A stretch of 62,901 nucleotides of DNA from Gammaproteobacteria bacterium (GCA_021773195.1 JAJFKN010000015.1:1-62901), one strand, 5' to 3'; positions 35,501 through 44,019 are shown, counted from the first letter of the stretch. The notes: generated by a model from the letters alone, not told the origin. Translations and numbers: made by a program.

Positions 35501-35579
35501 AGTATAATGCTACCCGCAGTGATATATAAGAAAAAGTACATAAATGCTAGTCCTAATCCAAAATAGGCAGCATTATACT
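35501..35579. repeat. 11-bp inverted repeats flanking a 57-bp spacer
   Basis: AGTATAATGCT at 35501-35511 and its exact reverse complement AGCATTATACT at 35569-35579, 60 bp after the second recombinase and just before the GNAT gene. Possibly binding or crossover sites for the recombinase, or the edge of an inserted cargo unit. Confidence 0.5.
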
Positions 35580-35605
35580 GTAACCGTTAATTGTGGGAAT
35601 ATTTT

Positions 35606-36208
35606 ATGAACTTAACTCAGTCAATAACATTGCATAATGCGATCTGTAAATTAGAACCTTTGACATTGGATTACCATGATTTACTGCTGGATAGTATCAA
35701 AGACGGTGAGTTATGGAATCTCTGGCTTACACTAATACCACCTCCTGATAGGTTGCATGATGAGTTAGTGAGCAGATTAGAGCGTCAAGAACAAGGAGAA
35801 ATGATGCCTTTTGTAATATGTGATACAAATACTGGAAAAACCCTTGGTATGACAACATTCTTGAATATTGATATGCCCAATAAACGTTTAGAAATCGGCG
35901 GCACTTGGATTCGAAAGAGTGCTCAAGGGACAGGTATAAACAAAGCCTCTAAGTTATTGTTATTGACTCATGCATTTGAGTCCTTGGACTGCAATGCCGT
36001 GGAATTTCGCACGCATATTCATAACAGAATAAGTCGCCAGAGTATTGAGTCTCTTGGTGCCAGATTAGACGGGATATTGCGTAACCACATGGTTATGCCT
36101 GATGGTACGCTGCGTGACACATGTGTTTATAGCATCATCAAAGGTGAATGGCCCACCGTGAAAAAACTGATCTCTAACAAGCTTCATTATTCAAACGGAA
36201 ATATTTAA
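35606..36208 (+). CDS. GNAT-family N-acetyltransferase (RimJ/RimL-like)
   Basis: Start at 35606 after a GGGA box; a TTG five codons earlier is possible. 200 residues of the Acetyltransf_3 type: LEPLTLDYHDLLLDSIKDG at the N-terminus, PFVICDTNTGKTLGMTTFLNI, the core beta4 strand LEIGGTWIRKSAQGTGINK with the acetyl-CoA loop SAQGTGINKASK, and VEFRTHIHNRISRQSIESLG. Such enzymes acetylate protein N-termini or small molecules. First gene of the second cargo block; could modify an amine or peptide product, but no substrate can be assigned. Confidence 0.82.
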   Translation: MNLTQSITLHNAICKLEPLTLDYHDLLLDSIKDGELWNLWLTLIPPPDRLHDELVSRLERQEQGEMMPFVICDTNTGKTLGMTTFLNIDMPNKRLEIGGTWIRKSAQGTGINKASKLLLLTHAFESLDCNAVEFRTHIHNRISRQSIESLGARLDGILRNHMVMPDGTLRDTCVYSIIKGEWPTVKKLISNKLHYSNGNI

Positions 36209-36226
36209 AGTAGGGAAGAGTATAAG

Positions 36227-36994
36227 ATGATTGAATTAATATTTTTAATTGTCATTGTCGTGCTGTTATTTAAACTGGTTAAGTCAATGGGTGATGCAGA
36301 AAAAAATGAATCAAAAGAAAATCAACAAGATGATAAATCTCCTGTTGAGAGAGTACCCTGGCAGTATTTCGATGAGAATAAATTTCTATCTAGAGCAAAG
36401 AGCTATTCTGAAGATACTCAGCGTCAAATTAAAAAGGAAATGGAAAGTCATAGAAATGCACTAAGTCAGAACTTCTCAGCAGATATAAAAATGAAAGAGT
36501 CACTTTCAAATTTTGCTAAAGAACATTTTTTGGATGAGACAGTTATTTCCATTTGGCACGAAATAGACAGAAAGCCGCCAGATCAGTCTTTTCTGGGCGC
36601 CAACCTCAATATTACTAACTATGGGGTCTCATCAAATGTTTCTGAAGAAGGAAAAATAAAGAAGATTGGTTTTGATTGGAATAGTATGTCTTACAGAATT
36701 GATTTGATCGAAAAAGAAAGAAATTTTACTGTGCCGAGCAATGGCAATAGTGAAGAAGTTGAGTTTAAGTTATTTGAAAATAATAAGGAGGTTTTTTCTT
36801 TTAATGCCACCAATCTAACGGATGACTATATGGGCTATTATGAGGCTCGTATAATTACTTCTTTCAAGACGGTTGGTAAATGGTGTGAATTATTATTTGA
36901 GTGCAGAAAAGTACTTGAAGTTGAATATCAGAAGAGAAGCGAGGATTGGAAATATCATAATGCAGATAAGATTAAGGAAAATTTCCAAGCATAA
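36227..36994 (+). CDS. N-terminally membrane-anchored hypothetical protein
   Basis: 255 residues: one N-terminal membrane span (IELIFLIVIVVLLFKLV), a charged linker, a helical stretch with RQIKKEMESHRNALSQNF and a beta-rich C-terminal half (GANLNITNYGVSSNV, GYYEARIITSFKTVGKW). Not recognised. Starts 18 bp after the GNAT stop behind GGGAAGAG, so the two are probably co-transcribed. Confidence 0.55.
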   Translation: MIELIFLIVIVVLLFKLVKSMGDAEKNESKENQQDDKSPVERVPWQYFDENKFLSRAKSYSEDTQRQIKKEMESHRNALSQNFSADIKMKESLSNFAKEHFLDETVISIWHEIDRKPPDQSFLGANLNITNYGVSSNVSEEGKIKKIGFDWNSMSYRIDLIEKERNFTVPSNGNSEEVEFKLFENNKEVFSFNATNLTDDYMGYYEARIITSFKTVGKWCELLFECRKVLEVEYQKRSEDWKYHNADKIKENFQA

Positions 36995-37119
36995 AATTTT
37001 TATCAATTTTGCTTGAGATTCCACGATGTCTTTAGACCATATTTATACTGGATGTATTACAAAAGACTGCACGAAATATGATGCCTTCCTACATCATAAG
37101 ATTGAAGGGATGTTATAAA

Positions 37120-37518
37120 ATGAAACTATTTAATCACGTACAAATAAAAGTTCAAGACTTAGAAAAAAGTCGATCATTTTGGGACTCAGTAATGGATGTA
37201 TTGGGTTATTGCTCTGTGCTAGAAATAAAAGATACGGTCATAGGCTATGGTACGAGCGTATATGATATGTTTGAAATACGGCAAGTGATGAGTGAAACAC
37301 CACTCACAAAGTCGCTTCACTTAGCTTTTAATGCTCCTAGTTTACAAAGTGTTGATAAATTTTACCAGACTGCCTTAGAAAATGGTGGTAGATGCAATGG
37401 AAAGCCTGGTTTTAGACCTGAATATGAAGAAGGCTACTATGCTGCTTTTATTATTGACACAGACGGCCATAATGTTGAGGCGGTCTATGTCGACGGGCAT
37501 ACTAATACGTACGGGTAA
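37120..37518 (+). CDS. VOC-family protein (glyoxalase/dioxygenase superfamily)
   Basis: Start at 37120 is chosen because GGGATG lies just upstream and the frame then begins at the usual VOC strand (MKLFNHVQIKVQDLEKS). 132 residues with paired beta-alpha-beta-beta-beta units: metal-site candidates His6 (NHVQI), His (SLHLAFNAP) and Glu (GHNVEAVY), and the typical GYYAAFIIDTDGHN stretch. Could be a lyase, resistance or isomerase protein; substrate unknown. Immediately followed by a fragment of a recombinase gene. Confidence 0.82.
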   Translation: MKLFNHVQIKVQDLEKSRSFWDSVMDVLGYCSVLEIKDTVIGYGTSVYDMFEIRQVMSETPLTKSLHLAFNAPSLQSVDKFYQTALENGGRCNGKPGFRPEYEEGYYAAFIIDTDGHNVEAVYVDGHTNTYG

Positions 37519-37520
37519 TG

Positions 37521-37574
37521 ATTCCATAGGAATTAATGCATGGCCGGATTCAGATTACGGTGAATTATTTATCA
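37521..37574 (+). pseudogene. C-terminal fragment of an Integrase_1-type recombinase
   Basis: In one frame the bases read I-P-stop-E-L-M-H-G-R-I-Q-I-T-V-N-Y-L-S, closely matching the end of the second recombinase (E-L-G-H-G-R-I-Q-I-T-M-N-Y-L-G at residues 275-289). Nucleotide similarity is also clear over about 36 bp. It has an internal stop and no upstream body, so it is a relic. Confidence 0.75.
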
Positions 37575-37695
37575 AAGTGAGCATTAAAACTAGACCGCTT
37601 GGTAAGGTTTCAATTTACAGAGCAAAGCTTGTCTTATCCGTCATCCTTGATAGAATCAGCAAGTAAATAATTTTTCAAAGCTTTCTGGATATTAA

Positions 37696-39408
37696 ATGCT
37701 CAGAACACAAAAAGAAGAGGGCACCGAGATAAAAGAAAATGATGAAGTATGTTTGTATATGCTAACTTCATTATTCGACCGCCTTCTAGCTGATATAAGA
37801 AGGGTTTCGGCCTTACTGATCGAAAGCCCACTGTCTTTTGGGGATGTTTTCAAGCATATTAGCATTGTTTCTTTGGTTCGTGCTTTTTCATATACGTTTA
37901 GTGCTCGTGTCGTTCTTAACAACGCTATGATGGCTGCCCTCAGTACTAGCGATGAGGAGACGGCATCCATAGCGCTCATCACAACCTTATTGAACTCTAC
38001 GGTTCTTATCGCTATGGCACCGTTATTTGGTATTGGTATTGAGGCCAGTCGCTTAGCTGGGGAGATAGATCAGGCAAAGCTAGAGGGTGATGATATAAGG
38101 CTACTGGAGAGACTGTATGCTCAAGTCGCTTTGGCCTTCGCTAATGGACTTCTGATGTGTGGTGTTTTATCCATGGCAATGGGGCTGGCTTTCTTCTTCT
38201 CTGAGTTTATACTCACGCAGGTTTTCCGGCAATCTTCAGAAGTAGCAGCCCATGCTCAAACTTTTTTAAGGCCTTACTCACCAGCGTCATTTGCTATGCT
38301 GCTTCGTATCTTATGTGAAAAATTCTTGTTTGGTTTTCGTTATGAGCGACCAACCATGGTCATGAGTTTGAGTAGTTTTGCAGTTGGCATGATTGCCAGT
38401 ATTTGGCTGGGTTTTGGTGGGTTGGGAATTCCACGCGTTGGTTTTGCTGGTATTGCTGTTGGGACAGTGCTTGAAGCTTGGTTAACGGCATTACTTTTTT
38501 GCTTGTTTCTTGGGTTCAAACCAGACTTACAACCTATAAATTTTTTCCATTTATTAAGGTCTATTGATGGGCGCTGGAAACAATTCTTAGAATTATTCTG
38601 GTTAGGTCTTTCGGTTCTCGTTTCAATAATTTGTCACTCGGCTCTGCCGGTTGTTGCAAGTGCTGTGATTGGTGAAATTAGCACGAGCGAGCAGGCTGCT
38701 TGGACTTTTGTCATGCAGTTGCATTACTTGGTCGTTATTCCAATTTTGGCTTTTGGGGACCAATGCTATAATGCAGTTGCTCGCTATCAAGGCGCCCGGT
38801 TATTTTATAACGCAAATCGTATGGCAAAATTTGGTGTGCTGACAACACTGTCATATGTGGCGCCGGTTTCATTCATTGGGAGTGCTGTGCCTTGGGTATT
38901 AAGCAGCGAGAATAGTAGTACTGTATACTTACTGAGGTACTTGATGCCGATTATGGCATTAGCCATTTGTGCAGAATCTGTTGTGTATAACATCATGCAG
39001 CAATTAAAACCTTTAGGTAATAAGTTTTGGTCCAGCGTTATTTCTTCTTTTTGGATGCTAGTTGGCATCGCAGCTATGCTTGTTTTAAGTCTAGGGTTTT
39101 CATTTGGGGCCGAGAGTATCGCTTTTTGTTATCTGGGATGCATGGTCTTAGCTGCCTGCTCACTGTTCCCTAGTTGGTGGCGGCGTATCCAGCCTGGCAG
39201 GCTGCAGGCCCTGATGGAGCTCCAGCAGGAGAGCCAGGGAGAGTCACAGCCTTTGATTGACGGAACTTCTGATGAAGTAAGTCGTATTCCTAGTCCCTTA
39301 AGCACATGGTGCTCATTAGGGGGCGGGTGGCAGCGACAAGTAGATAGGGTACAAAGTTGGGTCGAACATATGAGCCAGAGCGCTAATGATTATTGTTACC
39401 GCCAGTAA
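37696..39408 (+). CDS. MATE-family multidrug/metabolite exporter
   Basis: 570 residues with about 12 membrane helices in two similar halves, separated by a loop near residues 275-300 (FFHLLRSIDGRWKQF). MATE-like features include the early segment LVRAFSYTFSARVVLNNAMMAAL, a membrane-embedded PRVGFAGIAVGTVLEAWLTA, and QLHYLVVIPILAFGDQCYNAVA. There is an unusually long cytoplasmic tail of about 80 residues (Gln/Ser-rich). Directly upstream of the PQ-loop gene and the cyclodipeptide synthases in one direction, so it may export their product. The first 20 residues may not be translated (alternative Met at 37759). Confidence 0.78.
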   Translation: MLRTQKEEGTEIKENDEVCLYMLTSLFDRLLADIRRVSALLIESPLSFGDVFKHISIVSLVRAFSYTFSARVVLNNAMMAALSTSDEETASIALITTLLNSTVLIAMAPLFGIGIEASRLAGEIDQAKLEGDDIRLLERLYAQVALAFANGLLMCGVLSMAMGLAFFFSEFILTQVFRQSSEVAAHAQTFLRPYSPASFAMLLRILCEKFLFGFRYERPTMVMSLSSFAVGMIASIWLGFGGLGIPRVGFAGIAVGTVLEAWLTALLFCLFLGFKPDLQPINFFHLLRSIDGRWKQFLELFWLGLSVLVSIICHSALPVVASAVIGEISTSEQAAWTFVMQLHYLVVIPILAFGDQCYNAVARYQGARLFYNANRMAKFGVLTTLSYVAPVSFIGSAVPWVLSSENSSTVYLLRYLMPIMALAICAESVVYNIMQQLKPLGNKFWSSVISSFWMLVGIAAMLVLSLGFSFGAESIAFCYLGCMVLAACSLFPSWWRRIQPGRLQALMELQQESQGESQPLIDGTSDEVSRIPSPLSTWCSLGGGWQRQVDRVQSWVEHMSQSANDYCYRQ

Positions 39409-39423
39409 TATTGAGGAATGGTT

Positions 39424-39738
39424 ATGTTGATAACGGAAGAGATTGTTAATTTTTTATTCGGCCTGGCATTATTTGTTAATGCGCTTATTTTTATTCCGCA
39501 AGCTGCAAGAATCATGAAGACAAAAAATGCTGAAGGAGTCTCTATTACGACGTTTCTTGGTTTTTTTGTTATCCAAATACTCACAGTTTTACATGGACTC
39601 ACTGAGTCAGACTACATATTGACAGCTGGTTATATGTTGAGCATGGTGGCGAATGGATTTGTGATAACCCTAGCTTTCTATTATCGGTATATTAGGGTAA
39701 ATAATAAACAATTTAGGCGCGCATGCATTGGCAAATAA
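39424..39738 (+). CDS. PQ-loop / SemiSWEET-like small membrane protein
   Basis: Start at 39424 is better spaced from GAGGAA than the ATG at 39418. 104 residues, three membrane helices with the diagnostic PQ-loop IFIPQAARIMKTKNAEGVSI and a following TTFLGFFVIQILTVLHG helix, as in SemiSWEET-type half-transporters that dimerise to move sugars or other small solutes. Its last 47 codons are duplicated at 40494-40646. The present C-terminus (VNNKQFRRACIGK) differs from that of the copy (GKD) and overlaps the first cyclodipeptide synthase by 11 bp. Confidence 0.78.
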   Translation: MLITEEIVNFLFGLALFVNALIFIPQAARIMKTKNAEGVSITTFLGFFVIQILTVLHGLTESDYILTAGYMLSMVANGFVITLAFYYRYIRVNNKQFRRACIGK

Positions 39739-40489
39739 TACTCTTACTAGCCTTCCCAGGCCTCGTAGAATTCGAGCTGTATTCAAATGCCCTGAGCAAC
39801 ATAAAGCTCAATTCCCTGATAGCCAATGTTTGTTGACAATTAGTGTTGGTCAAGAGGTTCATGAGGATGAAAAATTCCGCTTGTCTGTTGAGTTGGTCAA
39901 TAAACACTTTAAATCATGCGTCATCTGTGTGGATGACTCCCTCCAGCGCCATACCATGGAACTAACGAATCCAAAGTTAACACCCGAAGAAGCTTATAAG
40001 TTATCTTTGTTTGAGGGGGATAATTGGCTGAAGCGTAATAAAGAACTGTATGAGCAACTGTCAATTCCCTACTCAATTATCCGCTGGGATCACTGGTTAA
40101 GTCATGAAAAATATACAATAACTCAAGAGGGTATAAAGAAACGGCTGCGAGAAGATGTTGAGTATGAAAAAGCGTTTGATGAAACTATTAATACTTTCTT
40201 GACTCGCGTTAAACGCAGAGCTACAGCGCCTGAAAGTGAGGGATTAGCCTCGGTGCAGGCTTATCAGCTGTGTTTTAATTATTTGTTAGAAGAGTGCACA
40301 GCTCTTTGTCTATGGCCTGAGGCTGATTGCGATTTTGAGGTTTATCCAAGCAAGCGTAATTTAGCTATGTCTATGACACATCAAATATTTTTGGAGCCTG
40401 CTATCGGTTACAGGCTATCTCCAGCTCCAATTAAGTTTATCAACAAGGGGCAGCTTCTTCCTCAAAAATTGCTAGCCACCTCTCTATAA
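39728..40489 (+). CDS. tRNA-dependent cyclodipeptide synthase 1 (XYP subfamily)
   Basis: Makes cyclic dipeptides (2,5-diketopiperazines) by taking two aminoacyl groups from charged tRNAs. Diagnostic residues by comparison with AlbC-type enzymes: nucleophile Ser39 in LLTISVGQE, with Gln42 at the 'X40' place; Tyr185 and Glu189 in NYLLEECTAL; and Tyr206-Pro207 in FEVYPSKRN, the YP pair that defines the XYP subfamily. 253 residues, normal length. The start appears to be TTG at 39728, inside the end of the PQ-loop gene, so translation is probably coupled. A diverged paralogue follows. The amino acids used cannot be predicted reliably from sequence here. Confidence 0.88.
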   Translation: MANNTLTSLPRPRRIRAVFKCPEQHKAQFPDSQCLLTISVGQEVHEDEKFRLSVELVNKHFKSCVICVDDSLQRHTMELTNPKLTPEEAYKLSLFEGDNWLKRNKELYEQLSIPYSIIRWDHWLSHEKYTITQEGIKKRLREDVEYEKAFDETINTFLTRVKRRATAPESEGLASVQAYQLCFNYLLEECTALCLWPEADCDFEVYPSKRNLAMSMTHQIFLEPAIGYRLSPAPIKFINKGQLLPQKLLATSL

Positions 40490-40493
40490 TCAT

Positions 40494-40646
40494 TTGGCTT
40501 TTTTTGTTATCCAAATACTCACAGTTTTACATGGACTCACTGAGTCAGACTACATATTGATAACTGGTTATATGTTGAGCATGGTGGCGAATGGATTTGT
40601 GATAACCCTAGCTTTCTATTATCGGTATATTAGGGGTAAAGATTGA
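40494..40646 (+). pseudogene. duplicated 3' end of the PQ-loop gene
   Basis: About 140 bp repeat of 39557-39698 with only two substitutions and one single-base indel, reading the last third of the PQ-loop protein and ending with its own stop after R-G-K-D. It has no start of its own. It lies in the gap between the two cyclodipeptide synthases. The remaining gap up to 40870 holds no other gene. Confidence 0.9.
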
Positions 40647-40870
40647 TCAAGTTAATAACAGAATTGTGATTGCAGTGATAACTTGTTGTTTTATTTGAAA
40701 ATAAATAGAGTGTCAGTTCACTATTCTATGTTATCGGGTTGCCATAACTGGGGAAACCTTGTAGGATAGGCAAAAAATGCTCAGTTAAAGCTAGGTAATG
40801 ATTAACATGAGTGCAGCATCATATAATATTTCTAGCTGGCCACCTGGCCCCCATAGGGAATCACTATAAA

Positions 40871-41647
40871 ATGGCTCTTATAAACAACAAGTTAAGTATT
40901 GCTGATGGTTGCTCGTTGGAAGGGGAATACATGACAGGTAGCGGTAATCTTCTGAAGGTCTCTTTTAGATGTTCTGACAATGACAGAAAAAACCTAGCTA
41001 ACACAAATTGTTTGCTTACCATCAGTGTTGGGCAAAAACCCCATGAAGGTAAGTACTTGTATTCTACAATAAAAGCTATTAGTCGAAAAAACTTTAATTC
41101 ATGTACTATTATGGTATGTGACACTTTACAACGGCATACGATGAAATTGATGGATATGAGCCAGGATTTTACAAAGCAAAGCTACCAACTTGGTACTAAC
41201 TGGATTGAGCGAAATCAAAAGTATTTCAATGAATTGGCGATACCTTTTCATTTTGTTCGGTGGAATAGTTGGCTTGACCATAACAGGTTTAAATATTACG
41301 ATTCTATCGTAACGGAGCTTTCTCAAACTTCTCAAGAATTTTCTCGAAGCTTGCATAAAGAAGGTATGCAGTTCTACAACCGAATCAAAAAAAGGATCCC
41401 CAATATATCTAAGAAAGCTTGTTTGCAACAATCAAAAATATACTTACTTGAAGAGTGTGCAGCAATGTTGATATATGTAGAGGAAGATTTCCACTTTGAC
41501 ATTTATCCTTCCAAGCGTAATGTTGCTCTTGAAATTATCTACCAAAATCTCATAGAGCCTACCCAGCCAGAAAAGCTGAGACCCATTGCGCTGAATTTTA
41601 AAGGTAAAGTTAATCGTACTGTACATGAGGGGTGTGTTAATGTTTGA
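40871..41647 (+). CDS. tRNA-dependent cyclodipeptide synthase 2 (XYP subfamily)
   Basis: Paralogue of the preceding synthase, clearly homologous along its length but strongly diverged. It keeps every diagnostic position: Ser52 and Gln55 in LLTISVGQKPHE, Tyr191 and Glu195 in IYLLEECAAML, Tyr212-Pro213 in DIYPSKRNV. Start at 40871 (258 residues) is preceded by AGGGA; a GTG at 40811 would add 20 unconserved residues. Differences in the substrate-pocket regions suggest another amino-acid pair than synthase 1. Overlaps the sensor kinase by 8 bp. Confidence 0.88.
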   Translation: MALINNKLSIADGCSLEGEYMTGSGNLLKVSFRCSDNDRKNLANTNCLLTISVGQKPHEGKYLYSTIKAISRKNFNSCTIMVCDTLQRHTMKLMDMSQDFTKQSYQLGTNWIERNQKYFNELAIPFHFVRWNSWLDHNRFKYYDSIVTELSQTSQEFSRSLHKEGMQFYNRIKKRIPNISKKACLQQSKIYLLEECAAMLIYVEEDFHFDIYPSKRNVALEIIYQNLIEPTQPEKLRPIALNFKGKVNRTVHEGCVNV

Positions 41648-43193
41648 AAATCTGTCATTTGAATCTATTGAAGATGCTGCAAAGTATTATGACAGTATCA
41701 TTGCATCGATGCCCGGACATGTTTTTTGGAAAGATAAGCAAGGATATTACCTTGGCTGTAACGAGCTACAAGCTATTTCTAACGGCTTAGCATCAAGGCA
41801 TGATATCGTTGGAAATACAGATTATGATTTAATGCCAAAAGAACAAGCGGATGCCATTACTAGGCTAGACCAAGAAATCATGCGCACGGGAGAAGCTCAA
41901 GAAACGGATGAAGTCCTTACTAAATCTAATGGAGATACTTGTTTTTTCCACTCTAAAAAAACACCTTTATTTGATAACAACGGAAAGGTTATTGGGATCT
42001 TGGGTGTATCATTTGATATAACTGTAGAAAAAGACAAGCTAAAAAAATCACAGTTTAAAGAAAAAAATCAATATGTGTCAATAAAGGAGCTAATAAAAAA
42101 CATTAAAGACCCTTTATCGGGTGTGATTTGTTTGACTCAGGTGTTACAGTGCAAAAAAACCGATGAACGGCAGAGCCATTGTTTATCTGCACTATTGTCA
42201 CAGGCTGAAAAAATCCACAGAGCTATCAAGCGGGCAGAAGAATATTTAGACATTCTTGACGAAGATATGAACCTTTTCGATTCGAAAGATAATATTCGCC
42301 ATTTACTTCGCCGGATCTATAGTGACTATGATGAGACTGCAAAACAGAAAAAAATTGATTTTAAATTGTCATTCGATGAAAGCGTTCCTCAGTTGATTGA
42401 ATCTAAACTTTTTTACTTGTCACAAGTGATTCGTGATGTGTTAGATAACGCATTCAAATATACCCACCAGGGTAGCATTGAAATTAATGTTTCATCATTT
42501 ATGAAAAAAGGTGTTAACTATTTGGATCTTACCATCATTGATTCTGGTCAAGGCATTAGAAAGGAAACTCTAGATCATATTTTTGATTTTTTTGAGGCTC
42601 ATAATGAAAAAATTGATGACTTCGAAAAATCGGGGTTAGTGCTATCTATTGCTGCAAAACTAATAGAAAAAATGAATGGAACAATAAGTATTGAAAGTGC
42701 AGTCAACCAGGGAACAACCGTTGCTATTAAAGTGCCTTATAAAAAACTCAATGATGGCAGCATTATTTTAGAGTCTCGAAAACATATTTTAAATATTCCC
42801 GAAGAAATTTCATCTTCACGAAAAGAAAGAAATATCAATGTATTGATCATTGAAGATAGCACCTTGGCCCAATTTACTATGAAAGAATTGCTTGATACAC
42901 TGTATACATGTAATATTGATCAGGCTTACACTATAAAAGATGCAATGACTAAAATAGATAACCCTTATGATATTATCTTGTTAGATATTAACTTGCCTGA
43001 TGGTCTCGGCATAGAATTTAGTCAAGCTTTTCGAGACTTAGGCAAAGACACTCCTATTATTGCAATCAGCGCACACTCTTACGAAGACATTATTGATGAT
43101 GTCAATATGCATGGAATTACTGACAATATTTCAAAGCCGATCTCCATTGAAAAAATTTCTAATATTATTGATGATTATGTGTTTAATCAATGA
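41640..43193 (+). CDS. PAS hybrid sensor kinase with missing phospho-acceptor histidine
   Basis: 517 residues from the ATG preceded by GAGGGG. Order: PAS_4-type sensor domain (about 15-130, PGHVFWKDKQGYYLGCNEL), dimerisation helix region (150-200), HATPase (about 255-370, with N box LDNAFKYT at Asn270, IDSGQGI at 300-306, and a weak G2 box SGLVLSIA) and a receiver (about 399-515) with intact Asp449 (LLDINLPD) and Lys499 (NISKPIS). In the H box the expected histidine is Lys153 (LIKNIKDPLSGV), so autophosphorylation by the normal route looks impossible. It may act as an allosteric partner, or its receiver may be phosphorylated by another kinase. Coupled to cyclodipeptide synthase 2 by an 8-bp overlap. 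Confidence 0.82.
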   Translation: MFENLSFESIEDAAKYYDSIIASMPGHVFWKDKQGYYLGCNELQAISNGLASRHDIVGNTDYDLMPKEQADAITRLDQEIMRTGEAQETDEVLTKSNGDTCFFHSKKTPLFDNNGKVIGILGVSFDITVEKDKLKKSQFKEKNQYVSIKELIKNIKDPLSGVICLTQVLQCKKTDERQSHCLSALLSQAEKIHRAIKRAEEYLDILDEDMNLFDSKDNIRHLLRRIYSDYDETAKQKKIDFKLSFDESVPQLIESKLFYLSQVIRDVLDNAFKYTHQGSIEINVSSFMKKGVNYLDLTIIDSGQGIRKETLDHIFDFFEAHNEKIDDFEKSGLVLSIAAKLIEKMNGTISIESAVNQGTTVAIKVPYKKLNDGSIILESRKHILNIPEEISSSRKERNINVLIIEDSTLAQFTMKELLDTLYTCNIDQAYTIKDAMTKIDNPYDIILLDINLPDGLGIEFSQAFRDLGKDTPIIAISAHSYEDIIDDVNMHGITDNISKPISIEKISNIIDDYVFNQ

Positions 43194-43195
43194 AC

Positions 43196-43825
43196 TTAGG
43201 CCTTCCATATACGTTTAATGGGAGCAATACATATAATATCGTTTTCATTGATCTGGCAATCTTTTTGTTTCTCTTTGTTTACTGCAATAATGTCGTATTT
43301 ATCATCTTCGTTGGAAGCCATCAGTACGCCAATTAGGACGCCTGTTATCATTTGAATAAGACATAATTGGTTTTCACAATCGGCATAAGTACTTTTTAAG
43401 TGTTTGATTCCACCTATATAATCACCTGCTGCAATGATAGGTGAAAGGTCATCATTCTGAATGTAGTGCGTAATGCTATTCGGTTGTTTAGCAAGATAAT
43501 CTTGTATTTCTTTATTTAGTAAACTGGATTCATCAAGATTAGCTGATTCAAAGTCCCTTATCGTAGGAGGGGAACCTTCCCCTTGCAGTAGCCAGTGAAT
43601 ATCACAGTCCACGTTAGCACCTTGTGCGGCACTGATCACTTTTTTTGCTCCTGCCACAGATAGCCCGTTACCACGTCCTGCTTCCCACTGTCGAATCGTC
43701 GAGTTGCCTACACCACACAACTTAGCAAATTCATCAGGATTCATTAATAATTTTTCTCTTAGAAATTTTAAATTTTGACCTCGTAAGGCTTTGATTGATA
43801 AACCAAATTTTTGTTCGCTACTCAT
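43196..43825 (-). CDS. XRE-type HTH repressor with S24-like C-terminal domain
   Basis: Start at 43825 gives 209 residues; a longer frame starts 42 bp earlier. N-terminal HTH: NLKFLREKLLMNPDEFAKLCGVGNSTIRQWE, cut as LMNPDEFAKLCGVGNSTIRQ. C-terminal region has DYIGGIKH, IGVLMAS and DIICIAPIKRIWKA, like the ligand-free S24/peptidase folds of phage-type repressors, but no Ser-Lys dyad is evident. Convergent with the hybrid kinase (2 bp apart) and divergent from a small gene across a 194-bp gap that contains repeated TTAGCAA/TTGCTAA motifs (43900-43945), its likely operator. Confidence 0.75.
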   Translation of the reverse strand: MSSEQKFGLSIKALRGQNLKFLREKLLMNPDEFAKLCGVGNSTIRQWEAGRGNGLSVAGAKKVISAAQGANVDCDIHWLLQGEGSPPTIRDFESANLDESSLLNKEIQDYLAKQPNSITHYIQNDDLSPIIAAGDYIGGIKHLKSTYADCENQLCLIQMITGVLIGVLMASNEDDKYDIIAVNKEKQKDCQINENDIICIAPIKRIWKA

Positions 43826-44019
43826 AAGTCGGCATCCAAAACTATAAAAAAGCCAAAAAAATAACAAATTAGTGTTGAAAACATGCTAAAAAGTTGCTAA
43901 ATTACTCCCTGTGCTGATGTTTGAGACTAGATTTTAGCAATTCTTCACCAGAGCAAATTATAACACTTTTTGGCTGGCTAGGAAAATTGCACATAAAATC
44001 AGTCAGCTAGGAGTTATAT

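Noticed and set aside
37382..37666. A 94-codon frame over the end of the VOC gene.
   Set aside because: It runs in another frame of the VOC gene and through the recombinase relic; no start signal.
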